Positions 33,982-44,383 of a DNA stretch of 64,000 nucleotides are shown here, piece after piece (the first letter of the stretch is position 1; every line of letters starts with the position of its first letter). The notes beneath the pieces are model-generated. The model searched no databases. It was not told where the DNA came from and saw only the letters and a list, made by a program, of their open reading frames with translations. The position numbers and the translations under genes were made by a program. The stretch is from positions 14,412,115 through 14,476,114 of the forward strand of contig NC_081544.1 in the NCBI RefSeq assembly GCF_901000735.1, written 5' to 3'. Source of the DNA: Corylus avellana (taxonomy: Eukaryota; Streptophyta; Magnoliopsida; Fagales; Betulaceae).

Positions 33982-34381
33982 TGTTGGGGATAAAATCCAC
34001 TATGGGTCCCACAATCTCTCAATAGCCCTCAATTATCTCATAAGATCTTACATTATCCCAACTACCTCACCTTATCTCTCCACTATCTAAAGGGAGAAGA
34101 TCGAGGAAGCAGTTACACAGATAAAACCCAATAAAAAGGAACACCAGGCATGAGTAAGGGGGATTAGTCATTATTTCTCAATACATTGCTAGCTCCGGCT
34201 ACATTTTGACCTCATATACGACTGCTAACTTAAGCATCGGAGGGTCTACGGGCCTTCCTCGTAGACCCCTTTGATGCACTTATTATTTTTTAGGAGCCTA
34301 AAGGTCTCTGATTAGAGACGCCTTGAAGAACATGAAGATCACACCAGACAGAGACTGTTAGATCCAAAAAATGCCTCTACA
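33982..34381 (+). mobile_element. 3' LTR of LARD-like element
   Basis: 400 bp, TGTTGGGGATAAAATCC to ATGCCTCTACA, preceded by the polypurine tract AATCGGGGGGTAAC (33968-33981). Confidence 0.93.
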
Positions 34382-34598
34382 CATATTCACAACAAAATTC
34401 ACTCATCTTTTGGGACTAGGTTAAGATTTAATTGGTTTAGATATATATATATATATTTTTTCATAAACACAATTCCCTATGGGTTCGACCTCGCACTTGC
34501 AAAACCTATATTGCAAAACAATTAATGCACTTGCGAGTACATTAAAATTTTACAACACAAACTTATAAATAGAGAAGCATATAACTCTTGCAAGTTTT

Positions 34599-34615
34599 TG
34601 GCACCATTGCCGGTG
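34599..34615 (+). other. Primer binding site of element E (tRNA-Asp type)
   Basis: TGGCACCATTGCCGGTG follows the 5' LTR end by six bases. It matches the tRNA-Asp complement apart from C/T and G/A-type changes. Confidence 0.8.
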
Positions 34616-34865
34616 AATTGATTGTTTTGAAAACAATTTATGCCTAAATTGATTTTATCCTTCTACTAGTTATAGCTAGGATTTTAAAATTCAAGTGTGA
34701 TTGAGCGTAGGCCTATTACGCTCGAGCACACTCACGGCTAAGGCAATAACTGCTTCAGTTGTGCGCGCCTGTGCACGATCACTCCCCACGTCAGCTCGAG
34801 CGCACTCGTAGCAAGCAACACCGACGGATCAGCGCACCTGCGCTCAATCCCACTTAGTCTGTGCT

Positions 34866-36079
34866 TGATAAGTGCACCTGAATTTATGTGTGTTAATCTC
34901 TTAGTGATGCTATGTTGTGTTGTTTTACTTCCTTTTTGTGTTTTTTGTCTGTTTTTAGGTATTTTAATGAAAAGGAAGCGTTTTTGGAAGTTTTGAGCAT
35001 AAATGATCAAATTTGGGAAAAGCTGGAGAACGATCAAGCGCACCTCACCTAGGCTAAAGCACATTAGCGCTTGAGAGCAGAAAAGGAACGATCGAGTGCA
35101 AGGCACTGAGCTTGAGCGCACTCAGGTGACCCATATGCGGAAAGATTTATTTTCCACTTAAAATTAAGTTTTACCAACCTTAATTCGACTAGGGTTTTGT
35201 TCTCTGATTTTATTAGGTTTTTTAGGGTTTCTTGGTCTTTCTAAAGTCTATAAATAGACCTCTAGGCCTCTTAGAAAAAATATACAATTCCAGAGAGGAG
35301 AATTTGGAGGCTACTTCAAGAAGCGTTTTTCAGTTTTGTTCTTTCCCTTTTATTTTTAGTTTTAGTTTCATTATGTGTAACTAAACTTATTGTGAGGGCT
35401 AGATTGAAGCCCTAATCATGTATTTTTAATTTAATATTAGTGCCTTTGTTTCAATCATTGTGGTTTAATTTAATTGATTATGTCTATGTGATTGAATTCC
35501 TCATATTTTATGGTATGAATTTGTTAATTAAGTTAATTTAGATGACCAAATCTTGGGCTTAAAAAACGTGACAAAAGAACCTCACAATGGGTTCTTGGCT
35601 TAATCAACATGGGAATTAGGAGTAGATACCATGCCCTAAGACTCATGTGTTTGTCGATCTCCATAGAATTATGTTTCCCTAAAAACAACTTAGTAGATAC
35701 CCAACTAAATCCTTTAGGGAAGAAACAAATTATAATAGATTCCATGTCTAATTCATTGCTTAGGGTGATCAATAGCTTAAGGTGTCGATACCATGCCCTT
35801 AGGTTGACAAACATTAAATATACCATATGATTGAAACATTGGCCTATTATTATCTTAATTAGTATGATTTGTGGTGGATATCAAAACCCTAACTTTTTCA
35901 TTATCTTTATCTATTTTCAACATTCCAAATCTGTGACAATTTATCAGTATAATTTGGGAAAATCAATTCTAAATAAAAACAACAATCCTCATGGGGATGA
36001 TTTCATACTTGCACTCTATACTCACGTTTTGATCTCATGAGTATTTGCCTATTAATTTATGTGGGTATTTGGCACAACA
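34866..36079 (+). mobile_element. Solo LTR, family B (TSD GTGCT/ATGCT)
   Basis: 1214 bp, TGATAAGTGCACCTGAATTT to TTTGGCACAACA. The flanks GTGCT (34861-34865) and ATGCT (36080-36084) agree in 4 of 5 bases. It carries the B-type GTAGATACCATGCC repeats (35620-35800) and a palindromic cluster at 35030-35120. It lies in the leader of E. Confidence 0.88.
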
Positions 36080-36258
36080 ATGCTCGAGTGCACCAACGCA
36101 AAGGCACCTGCGGCAAATCAATAGCTGAAAATTTTACCAATTTTTTTTGGTCCTTTTTGTGAGTTTTTAGTTTCTGTTCGCAATTATTTTTCTTGTGATT
36201 TTATTTATTTTTGTGATACTTCAGTTTGGTAGTTTAATTTAATTTAGTTTTTAGTTTC

Positions 36259-36554
36259 TTGTGCATGCTTGGTAGTAGATCTTTAAACCTGGAGCTAATA
36301 CCCTTTGATCCCGAAATTGAAAGAACAGTTAGAGAGAATCATAGAACACCTACTGATTTAGAAAATTCTGCTAAGATGGAAGATCAGCCTGAGAATGTGG
36401 ATGGAGCTAGGACTCTTAGGGAGTTGTTCGCACCCATTGCTACCAATCCTCCATCATGCATAGTGTTGCCAACAACCAACGCTACTCATTTTGACTTGAA
36501 ACCCCATGTGATTCCTTTCCTTCCTTCCTTCCATGGTTTTGAGAATAAGAATCC
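36259..36554 (+). pseudogene. gag N-terminus of element E
   Basis: The reading starts MLGSRSLNLELIPFDPEIER (the frame also opens two codons earlier, MC). It continues through an acidic stretch to RTLRELFAPIATNPPSCIVL and PHVIPFLPSFHGFENKNP, the usual opening of Athila-type gag before the capsid domain. It is cut at 36555 by the CACTA element. About 120-150 codons of capsid are missing before gag resumes at 42961, so the CACTA insertion was followed by a deletion. Confidence 0.85.
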
Positions 36555-36830
36555 CACTACAAAAACCCAGAGAATTTTTGACCAAGAGTTTTTGACGTGC
36601 AGTTTTTGACGTTTATCAACAGTTAAAAGGGTGGGTGTCAAAAATTCCAGATTTTTGACGTGTCTATAGTGCCACATCAAAAACGTTTGACGTGTTGGGA
36701 TCAACACGTCAAAAAAAAAAAATTTTAACATGGTAAAAATGCCACGTCAAAATTTTTTTGACGTTGCAAATCTGCCACGTCAAAATTTTTTGACGTGTGA
36801 GAACTGCCACATCAATATATATATATATAA
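36555..36830. repeat. CACTA terminus and TTTTTGACGTG subterminal repeats
   Basis: At least eight copies of TTTTTGACGTG or its complement CACGTCAAAAA lie within 250 bp of the CACTA terminus, several arranged as facing pairs separated by GCCACGTC. In En/Spm such words bind the second element protein. The ACGT core also resembles a plant bZIP site. Confidence 0.85.
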
Positions 36831-38740
36831 AAGAAATGATTACAATATTCCTGATATTCCTGATATTTCAATCCGATTCCAATACAATAATTCCAATATT
36901 TCTAATATCCAAATCTGATTCCAATATTCAATACATAATCCACATCCATAATTCACATACATAATCCACATAATCCAATCCATAATCCAATCCATAATCC
37001 ACATACATAATCTAATCCACATAATCCACATAATCCAATATCCAATACATAATCTAATATCCAATATCCAGTATCCAATATCCAATATCTACATATATAT
37101 ATATATATATATATATTCACAAATCCACATATATATATTCGAAAACCCTAAACAAATCCATAATCCACATCTAACTAGAAGTAGCCATCGAGTCATCTAA
37201 AAATGCTAATAGGATTGTAATGAGTTTTATACCTTAAACTTAAGAAAAAAAATGTGAATTTCACATGCAACATTTGCAATATTTTTCAATTCAGATTCAG
37301 AAAGATCCAAACACAGTCATATATAGATAGTATTCAACTATGAGCAGCAAAATCATTTAAGAAAAATCTAAAATGAACTGATTCCAATTACCTTGCAAGC
37401 ACTACACCCAATAGCCAAAATTTCATATACAAAGTTCACAAGTATCTCCCAACTGCCTCAAATAATTCAATTCTAGCCTAACCAACACAAAGTCTATCTA
37501 TCAAATAACCATTCAACTAGAGACTACTCTAACTTAACCGGAAGTAAAGAAAGGAAGGCAAAGTTATAATAAAATATTGGCCTCGTTTGATAATGCTTAT
37601 TAAGGAAGCTTTTTACTTTTTAGCCAAAAAGTAAAAGTATTAACACACAACTTCAAACACAAAACGTTCTAAACTACTTTCACCTTTACATCATATCAAA
37701 ATATTTTTTGAACTTAAAAGCAAAAAACATCCTCTAAAAAGTTTTATTAAATTAGCTCAATAATGCTATGGTTATTGTATTTATGGCCTAAACATGAAAC
37801 CCAAAATCCACTTCCAACAACCACACTCTACTTAGAAGGAGCTCAACCACAACAACCCACCTCATAATTTCTTTCAACATTCTTCCAAGAAACTCAATAG
37901 TGTTCGTAAATGGCTGCCCAACACAAAGCTCAAATTTATAAAATCAAGTTAAACTAGACTTCAAACTTCTAAGCAAGTTTCTAATATAGCTACTATATGA
38001 GGTTCAAAGAAAGTTTCTATTGGTTCCATAGCCACCATAAAAACAACTGCTTTCACCAAGTTTAGCAAAATTGCCAAATTTAACTCAAAAATCACACATT
38101 TAGTGAATCCCATGAAATCCAATCAAAATCCACATAATCCAATATCCAAGTTTATATATCCAATGTCCTATCCAATATCCAATATCCAAGTTTATATATT
38201 CAATATCCAATATATATAGCCAATATCTAATATTCAATAATATATATCAAATATCCAATAATATATATCCAATACATATCGAATATCTAATACATATCAA
38301 ATTTCCAATACATTCAAAACGTATGAAATTCCAACACAATTTCATTAAACAAAATTCCAACACACATACTACATTCCAACACAACACATAACAAAACATA
38401 TATATACATCGAAAACACGTCTAACACAAGGCAAAACAAATATACAATAAAACACTTCTGGAGTATCTACTAGAAATAAGTTTCAATTAGTCTCAACAAA
38501 CATATAGTTTAATCTAACTATATACAAAACAATAAACAATAGTATGTATATAGAGCTTAACAAACAGTGATGATAAATGACGTGTGGCGCCTAACTCAAC
38601 ACATTCATCCCCCAACTCTTAATCTGCATTACCTACAAATGAGTTCTGAACCAATAATAATCAATACAAAAATTCTAAATTACTCTATACTGTTATGCAA
38701 ATATACATAAGTTCTAAAATGGACCGCTATAACTAGAGAT
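36831..38740. other. CACTA 3' non-coding region, AT-rich with CCAATAT repeats
   Basis: No gene. Irregular repeats of AATCCACATAATCCAATAT occupy 36900-37090 and CCAATATCCAA/ATATATCCAATA words occupy 38120-38310. An (AT)n run lies at about 37093-37115. The short ORFs on either strand here are repeat coding. Confidence 0.6.
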
Positions 38741-38742
38741 TT

Positions 38743-40791
38743 CTAACAGTTAACAATTGTTACAAAAACTAGGAGTATATCATTACCTCTGGGGGGGCCA
38801 GATCCAGACGCCGACCTGAACATGGCCTTGATCTTGCGGAAACAGGCCTCAATCATAGCATCTTTATCTGCTATCCGGGTTTTTTGTGCTTCAATCTGCC
38901 TCGCCATCTCATCCATTGCACGTCTTTGTGCTGCCCACTCTTCTCCCATCACACGTCTTTCTTGTGCCCGCTCCTCTTCAAGTTCTCTAATTCTATCCGT
39001 CATCTGTGAGAACGAGGAGCTCCAACAATTTTGAGACAGTTTCTGGGACGGTGTATAGTAAGAATGTATGCTGCCCCGCACCAGCAGTACATTCGGACTC
39101 AACTGGCGGACCCTGCCAGCATACTCAGGCTTATTTCCATGCGCCTGAGCATACGCGTCATTAGGTGTCCACCGTACCGTCCCTTCTGTCATGGTCTCAG
39201 TATTTACCAGGTCAATGGGCATTAATTCCCTCATTCTCTCCTGTACATTAAAAAACAAGTTAGTATCTCGTATAAGGAACGTTAATCATAAATAATTTAT
39301 TAAAATATATATCCTTGAGTACTTACGCATCTCTCCCTGACCACGTCATTTGGATAGCCACCATCTTTATTTGTGTGAGTCTTGATGTAACTTTGCGCTC
39401 GAGTCGGAGGAGTGCCCAAGGATACGGTCTGCATAGAAAAAAAAATCAATACAACAAAAAAAAAAAAAAAATTAAGACCTAAACAACCGATTACATATAT
39501 ATATATAATCGGTTGTTTAGGTCTTAATTTAAATATGCAGTAACGATATATAAATACCTCTTGATATGTCGTCCTAACGAAGCTCATCGACCCGGTGCAG
39601 TGAGGTGTGTTGTTTTTTGCTCGCAATTCCTTCATCTTGGCAGCAAACTCCGACATGTATATCACTCTTAAAATGTCAGGCTAACCCAATTACGTACAAT
39701 TAATGAAACTAAACAATTACAATTAATTCCACTACACTCCGGACCTACCTGATTCTTTGGGTCGCACCATCTCGCCAACAAGACATTCAAGTCCTCGGCG
39801 TCGTTTTTCCTAACGGCAGCCTCACCTATTCTCGCCTTCACTGAGTTTGGAGTATCGCCCTCCATGATTTTTAACGAGCGTTTTACAGAGTGTCTCCAAC
39901 TCTTCAGCTTTGAGCCCATATCTCTGAAGACGTCCCTTTTAATCGCCTCGAGATCGTACTCAGGCGGCATGTAGAACTGAGTCTGCATATATAAGTTGAA
40001 AACATTAGGTGTATAATTTCACACATTAACAACGTTTAAAAGATTGAAATACACATGCGAAAATAGGAGAAAGAATTTAACCATACCATCAAGGTGTCCC
40101 ATACATCTTCCTTCGCATGGGGAAGTACATGCTCCCATTCATCCCGGAGCCTAACATAAGTCCCGGCCCTTATGACGTTGCCGGTCTCTCTTCTGAATTT
40201 CATCCCGCTAAATCCTACGAGCTGCCACGCCTTATTGTACTCGCAGACGATTTTTTGACCGGGGGGGACCTCCCACTTCTTGTTCGATGGTGGGATGTCC
40301 ACCACCTGAAATTGGGTGCTCCCGTCTCCCCCGATCCCTAACACATTAATAATTGCAAATGTAAATTATTTGAAATTTAATAGTAACTACATAAATTTTA
40401 TACATATTCAATATGGGTATTTGAAGCATATATACTTACTTATTCTTCGGAGCTCGCGAATGCCCAACTCTTCTGGAGGATCATCGGGCTCCAAGTCACC
40501 TGAGCCATCATCCGCGTCCTCCCCATAGTACTGTGTCTCGCTATCATCTGGATGCGATGGCTCAGGTAATGGAACGCTGTTCAGCTCAGGGGGGAACAAC
40601 CTCTCTACCTCACCATGTGCACATAGCCCCATCTCGCTGCAGGTAGGTATCGGAGTACCAAGGTCATATGAGGCCTCTGTGTGATACGGAACCTGCTGAG
40701 ACCTTTCCCCATGCTCAGGAAGTAATGGTCTATACCCCTGGTTGTCTATCTGTAAGGACCCCCGTCGTCGACTCTTCCCCCTCGTACTCAT
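38743..40791 (-). pseudogene. CACTA second gene (TNPA-like, Transposase_24)
   Basis: Six exon-like blocks on the minus strand. 40791-40440 starts MSTRGKSRRRGSLQIDNQGY and has an acidic Pro-rich part (DDGSGDLEPDDPPEELGI). 40344-40086 holds VPPGQKIVCEYNKAWQLVGF and HVLPHAKEDVWDTLM. 39985-39747 holds YMPPEYDLEAIKRDVFRDMG and EDLNVLLARWCDPK. 39655-39557 holds EFAAKMKELRAKN. 39430-39328 holds SLGTPPTRAQSYIKTH. 39243 to about 38790 holds RVRQLSPNVLLVRGS and a long Arg/Glu-rich coiled coil (RIRELEEERAQERRV). This is the PF03004-type protein of plant CACTA elements, taken to bind subterminal repeats. No obvious stop falls within the blocks, so it is better kept than its partner transposase. Exon edges are approximate. 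Confidence 0.75.
39471..39528. repeat. Perfect 58-bp hairpin, 23-bp arms
   Basis: The arms 39471-39493 and 39506-39528 are exact reverse complements (outer ends ATTAAGACCTAAAC and its complement), with a 12-bp AT loop. It lies in an intron-like gap of the TNPA-like gene. A perfect match over 23 bp in otherwise decayed DNA suggests a recent or maintained foldback. Confidence 0.92.
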
Positions 40792-40931
40792 GTCAACCTG
40801 CAAAACACATAATATACCCAATTAATTATGTATATGATAGATAAAATATGCACCACAATAACCAATCAATGTAGAAAGAAATAACATTAAATACGACAAA
40901 ATAATGTGAAGTATATATATTATTAAAGTTT

Positions 40932-42955
40932 TCAATTTTTTATAACCACATACGTATCTAAGTCTTGTCGGATACAGTTAATGCCATCCTGCAGATCAAC
41001 TTCATTATTGCTGGTCAATAGAAGCGGCTCACACTCGTGGTAGTTGACACTTTCATCATCAGGACCTTCACCTTGTCCAACGTCATATACGTTTCTAGGT
41101 TTAGTCCTTACAACATAAGCCCAATCAGGGTCCCTTTCATCTTGGACGTAAAAGACTTGGTCAACTTGTTTCGTTAGCACATACGGCTCATCAGTAATTT
41201 TCTGGCCCCAGTGGACAAAGTTTTTGAAGCTGACAAGCAGCATGCCATACTCGTCTACCTTGTACCCCATGTCCCTCGTGTTGTCCGCTCAATTGCACTT
41301 GAACAAAACATACTTAGTCCTGTCGAAGTACTCCACCTCAATTATTTCTGTCAACTTCCTATAGTATGTTTCACCATCAACAGTTGGCACGTACACCCCG
41401 CTGTTTTGTGTCCTTTTTCCAGCATCGAATGCAATAGTGCGAAACAGCTTCCTGTTAACCACATATCTGTTATATCTGGTAGCTGTGGCCTTCGGCCCTC
41501 TACAATGCATTACCAGTTTCTCACCTATTTCCTTCCTTTGTTGATCGTCCAATCGATCAACCTACGAGTATATTATGTACAATTGACCACAAGAAAGTTT
41601 TGTTAGTTGTTATGAACCAATAACTAAATATAATGGGTCTTTAACAGTTAAACATCACGGTAGCCTTACGTAGTCACGATACCAATCGCAGAACAGCGCA
41701 TGATGTTGGGTTTCCAACTCATCCTCCGTCGTTCGCCCCCTATCGCATGATCGCCTAAGTGTATCCATGTGCACCCTACAAGACAAAGTTAAAATTATAT
41801 TATAATTCACAACTAAGGGTGCTAGGTGATATTGAACTTGCATACACTACTAACCTGACTTACGTTCGTAGTTGAAGGAACTCGTCCGAGTTAAACATAA
41901 TGTATCGGTGAATTTGTGTCAATGTGACACGGTCGAGGATGACTCGTGTTCCGCCCCCTTTGAACCATCCGGGCTTCTTAGAGCCCTATTGTAAAATGTT
42001 GGTGCGTGATCTAGATACCTTGAGCAGAACACCACCAACTCCGTTGCTATGTAGCCCTCCGCAATGCAGCCCTTAGGAGCTGCTTTATTGCGAACATTAG
42101 ATTTGAACACCCCGAGGCTTCTACATATGATCATAATTCATTCATTACATTTAGTGACGATTTTATATCAAAGGAAAAATAATTTGATGAATATTGATAA
42201 AGTTATTTTACCTCTCTGCCGGATACACCACCTATACTGTACCGGTCCACCGAGTCGGCATTCACGGACAAGATGCACGACCAAGTGAACCATCATAGTA
42301 AAAAAATTTGGGGGGAAGACCCATTCCATTTGGCACAAAGTAATATAAATGTCACCCTCTAGTCAGTCCATATCATCTTGTGTCATTGACGTTGAACATA
42401 GGCCCCTGAAGAATGCAAACATCCCGACAAATAGTCTAACCATTCTTGGCAATGATCCACGCAATGCAATAGGGAGAAGTTGTTGCATAATTACCTGACT
42501 ATCATGGCTCTTCAAACCGAATATCATACGATCATTAAGTCGTACACATCAGGAAATATTCGAGGCATATCCGTCCCGCACCCTTACATTTCGAAGCACT
42601 TTCAAAAAATGTGTTTTCTCGTCCTTAGACATTGTGTGGCAAGTTGTGGACATATATGCTTGACCATTCTCGCCCGTGTATGGATGAAGTGTATGTCTCA
42701 ACCCCATTTCTTGCAAGTCTATGCGGGCTTGGATGTTGTCCTTCGTTTTCCCTAGAATGTCTAGTATTGTGCCAAGAATGTTGTCCATCACATTTTTCTC
42801 AATGTGCATGACATCAAGGTTGTGCCGCAATAGATTATCTTTCCAATATGGCAACTTAAAGAAAACACTTTTCTTCTTCCACAATACGTTAGCAGTCTCG
42901 CCTTCTCTTTCTGTGGCCCACTCTTCTTCCGTTTCTTGTTGATTAGCGGTTTTAC
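40932..42955 (-). pseudogene. CACTA TNP2 transposase, C-terminal half, broken
   Basis: It begins at the deletion edge (42955) with TEEEWATEREGET, then the TNP2 part 42884-42549 (LPYWKDNLLRHNLDVMHIEK, YASNIS). A DUF4218-like part follows in broken frames (42300-41920: KGCIAEGYIATELVVFCSRY). The DUF4216-like part is at 41552-40932 (NRKLFRTIAFDAGKRTQNSG, GVYVPTVDGETYY, MGYKVDEYGMLLVSFKNFVH, EPYVLTKQVDQVFYVQDERD). A stop breaks the frame at about 41288. It is homologous to the transposase at 5900-7560, but the two elements are clearly different families. The N-terminal catalytic half is deleted. Confidence 0.85.
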
Positions 42956-42960
42956 TTAAG

Positions 42961-44383
42961 AATAGGAAGAGAAATTCTATGAAAACTGGGAGAGATTTAA
43001 GGAATTAACTTTGAAATACCCATCCCACAGATTTGAGACTTAGCAGCTCATTTAATTTTTCTACAACGGTTTGACTCAACTTAACCGTCACATGATTGAG
43101 TCCATGAATGGTGGAGGTCTCTTAAGTCTTACAGGGGACGAAGCATATATATCTTTGGATAAACTAGCCAATAGTTCACAATAGTGGGATTTTTCAAGTC
43201 GTATGGAGAAATACCCCTGTGCCCCCAAGAAGGGAGGCCTATATAAGGTGAAGAAAGAGGCTAACTTAGAGAGGAAGATTGAGGCCCTCACTCATCAGGT
43301 TGAAGCTCTATCTATGAGCATATTAGTGAATTCACAAATGCTCACCAAGTTGAAGGATGTTCATTATGTGTTAGCCCTATGCACTTGGCCCAAAACTGTC
43401 TGTCTTTGTCAACATTTGCTGAATATCCGATGAAACAAGTTAATGCCTTCAATGACTATAGGAAACCAACTAGTGGACCTTTTCCTGAGACTTATAATAC
43501 AGGGTGGCGAAATCACCCCAATTTCTCTTGGAGGCAAAATCAACCACTGAATCAAGGAACTACTAATCATGCTCATAATCAATACCCTCCTTGATTTCCT
43601 CCACAGGCTCAGAATCAATTCCACTCATCTCACCAAGCCCATCCTTTTGCATCAATTCCCTCATCTCACCAAGCCCAGCCTTCTACTTTCCAATACACCA
43701 CTCAAGTGCCACAACCACAATTATCATTGGAAAACACCCTCAAAGCATTCATGCAATCTACTACCCAAGCTATTGCCAAGGTGGAAGGGCAAATTGGCCA
43801 ATTAGCAACGCAATTGGGGGAGAGAGAAAAAGGAAAGTTCCCAAGTCAACTTGTGCCTAACCCGAAAGGGAAAATTTTTGTTGGTAGTTCTTCTGCCCCT
43901 ACTCATGAGCAAGAACATGTGCAAGCTATTGTAACACTAAGGTCAACGAAACAAGTGGATAATCAGATGGCTATGCCTAAAAAGACCCTTGAGGTGGCAA
44001 AAGAAGAGGAAAGCCATGACAAGCCTGCTAGAGATTCTAGACCAGACACTGACATTCCTATTATTGATGATCACCCCAGTACGTTTGTCCCTAAAGCTCC
44101 TTTTCCAGAGAGACTGATGGCCCCCAAGAAATGAGCAAAGTTTGAAGATATTTTGGAGGTATTTAAACAAGTTCAGATCAACATCCCATTCTTAGATGCC
44201 ATCCAGCAAGTGCCTTCTTATGCTAAGTTTATGAAGGATTTGGTCACTATCAAGAGAAGGACAAATGTTCCTAAGAAAGCCTTTATGACTGAGCAGGTCA
44301 GGTCCATTCTTCAGTGCAAAATCCCTATCAAGTGTAATGACCTTGGGTGTCCTACAATTTCTTGCATGATAAGTGATAACCAG
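42961..44383 (+). pseudogene. gag C-terminal half and protease start of element E
   Basis: Gag resumes at 42961 with EEKFYENWERFKELTLKYP. It carries stops near 43038 and 43185, then KKEANLERKIEALTHQVEAL. A frameshift falls near 43380 at the degenerate zinc-knuckle part, followed by NAFNDYRKPTSGPFPETYN, SLENTLKAFMQSTTQAIAKV (43721) and EHVQAIVTLRSTKQVDNQ (43910). A stop at 44132 breaks the part ending VPSYAKFMKDLVTIKRR. The protease N-terminus CPTISCMI ends at about 44370, where a solo LTR intervenes. In life gag forms the particle and binds RNA. With four or more lesions it is non-functional. Confidence 0.85.

Larger units (their letters stand above)
29402..34381 (+). mobile_element. Non-autonomous LTR element (LARD-like), TSD CATAT
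   Basis: A 4980-bp complete element: 5' LTR 29402-29800, primer site 29804-29820, internal region to 33981, 3' LTR 33982-34381. CATAT flanks it at 29397-29401 and 34382-34386. The internal 4.2 kb has no gag, protease or RT and is largely arrays of short GC-rich repeats built on CCGAG-type words. A stretch near 33098-33165 reads EKQDQPQVTMAAHREIAARH, which faintly recalls the C-terminal tail of Tat-lineage integrase; this is tentative. It interrupts the 5' LTR of E, and the sister 3' LTR keeps the empty site at 54504-54508. Confidence 0.92.
25786..34592 (+). mobile_element. 5' LTR of element E (two nested insertions)
   Basis: The own pieces are 25786-26105, 28715-29401 and 34387-34592, 1213 bp in all, against 1267 bp for the 3' LTR. 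It ends ATAACTCTTGCA, about 36 bp longer than the ACAACA end of A and D. A solo D LTR and a non-autonomous element interrupt it. Confidence 0.88.
34593..36258 (+). mobile_element. Leader of element E with palindromic block
   Basis: The own sequence is 34593-34865 and 36085-36258. A GC-rich block with TACGCTCGAGCACACTC and CAGCTCGAGCGCACTCG lies at 34715-34815. The T-rich end before gag parallels the D leader at 25200-25365. No ORF. Confidence 0.75.
36555..42960 (-). mobile_element. CACTA transposon in gag of E, 5' end deleted
   Basis: The 3' terminus is intact: CACTACAAAAACCCAGAG at 36555. A subterminal region of TTTTTGACGTG words follows, in both orientations, to about 36830. Going up the minus strand come an AT-rich region, a TNPA-like gene (38743-40791), then the C-terminal half of a TNP2 transposase (40932-42955). 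The element ends abruptly near 42960 inside the transposase, where gag of E resumes, so its 5' half and the TSD are lost. Confidence 0.88.

Noticed and set aside
34556..34595. LTR E ending at ACAACA with TSD CAAAC just after
   Set aside because: The flank CAAAC looked like a perfect TSD, but the same 36-bp tail follows the 3' LTR as well and is followed by the primer site in the 5' copy, so the tail belongs to the LTR, which ends TCTTGCA.
36840..37085. Ile/Trp/Met-rich minus-strand ORF
   Set aside because: It is pure repeat coding from ATCCACATAATCC units.
38822..39225. Plus-strand ORFs
   Set aside because: They are antisense to the coiled-coil exon of the TNPA-like gene, which has clear family features.
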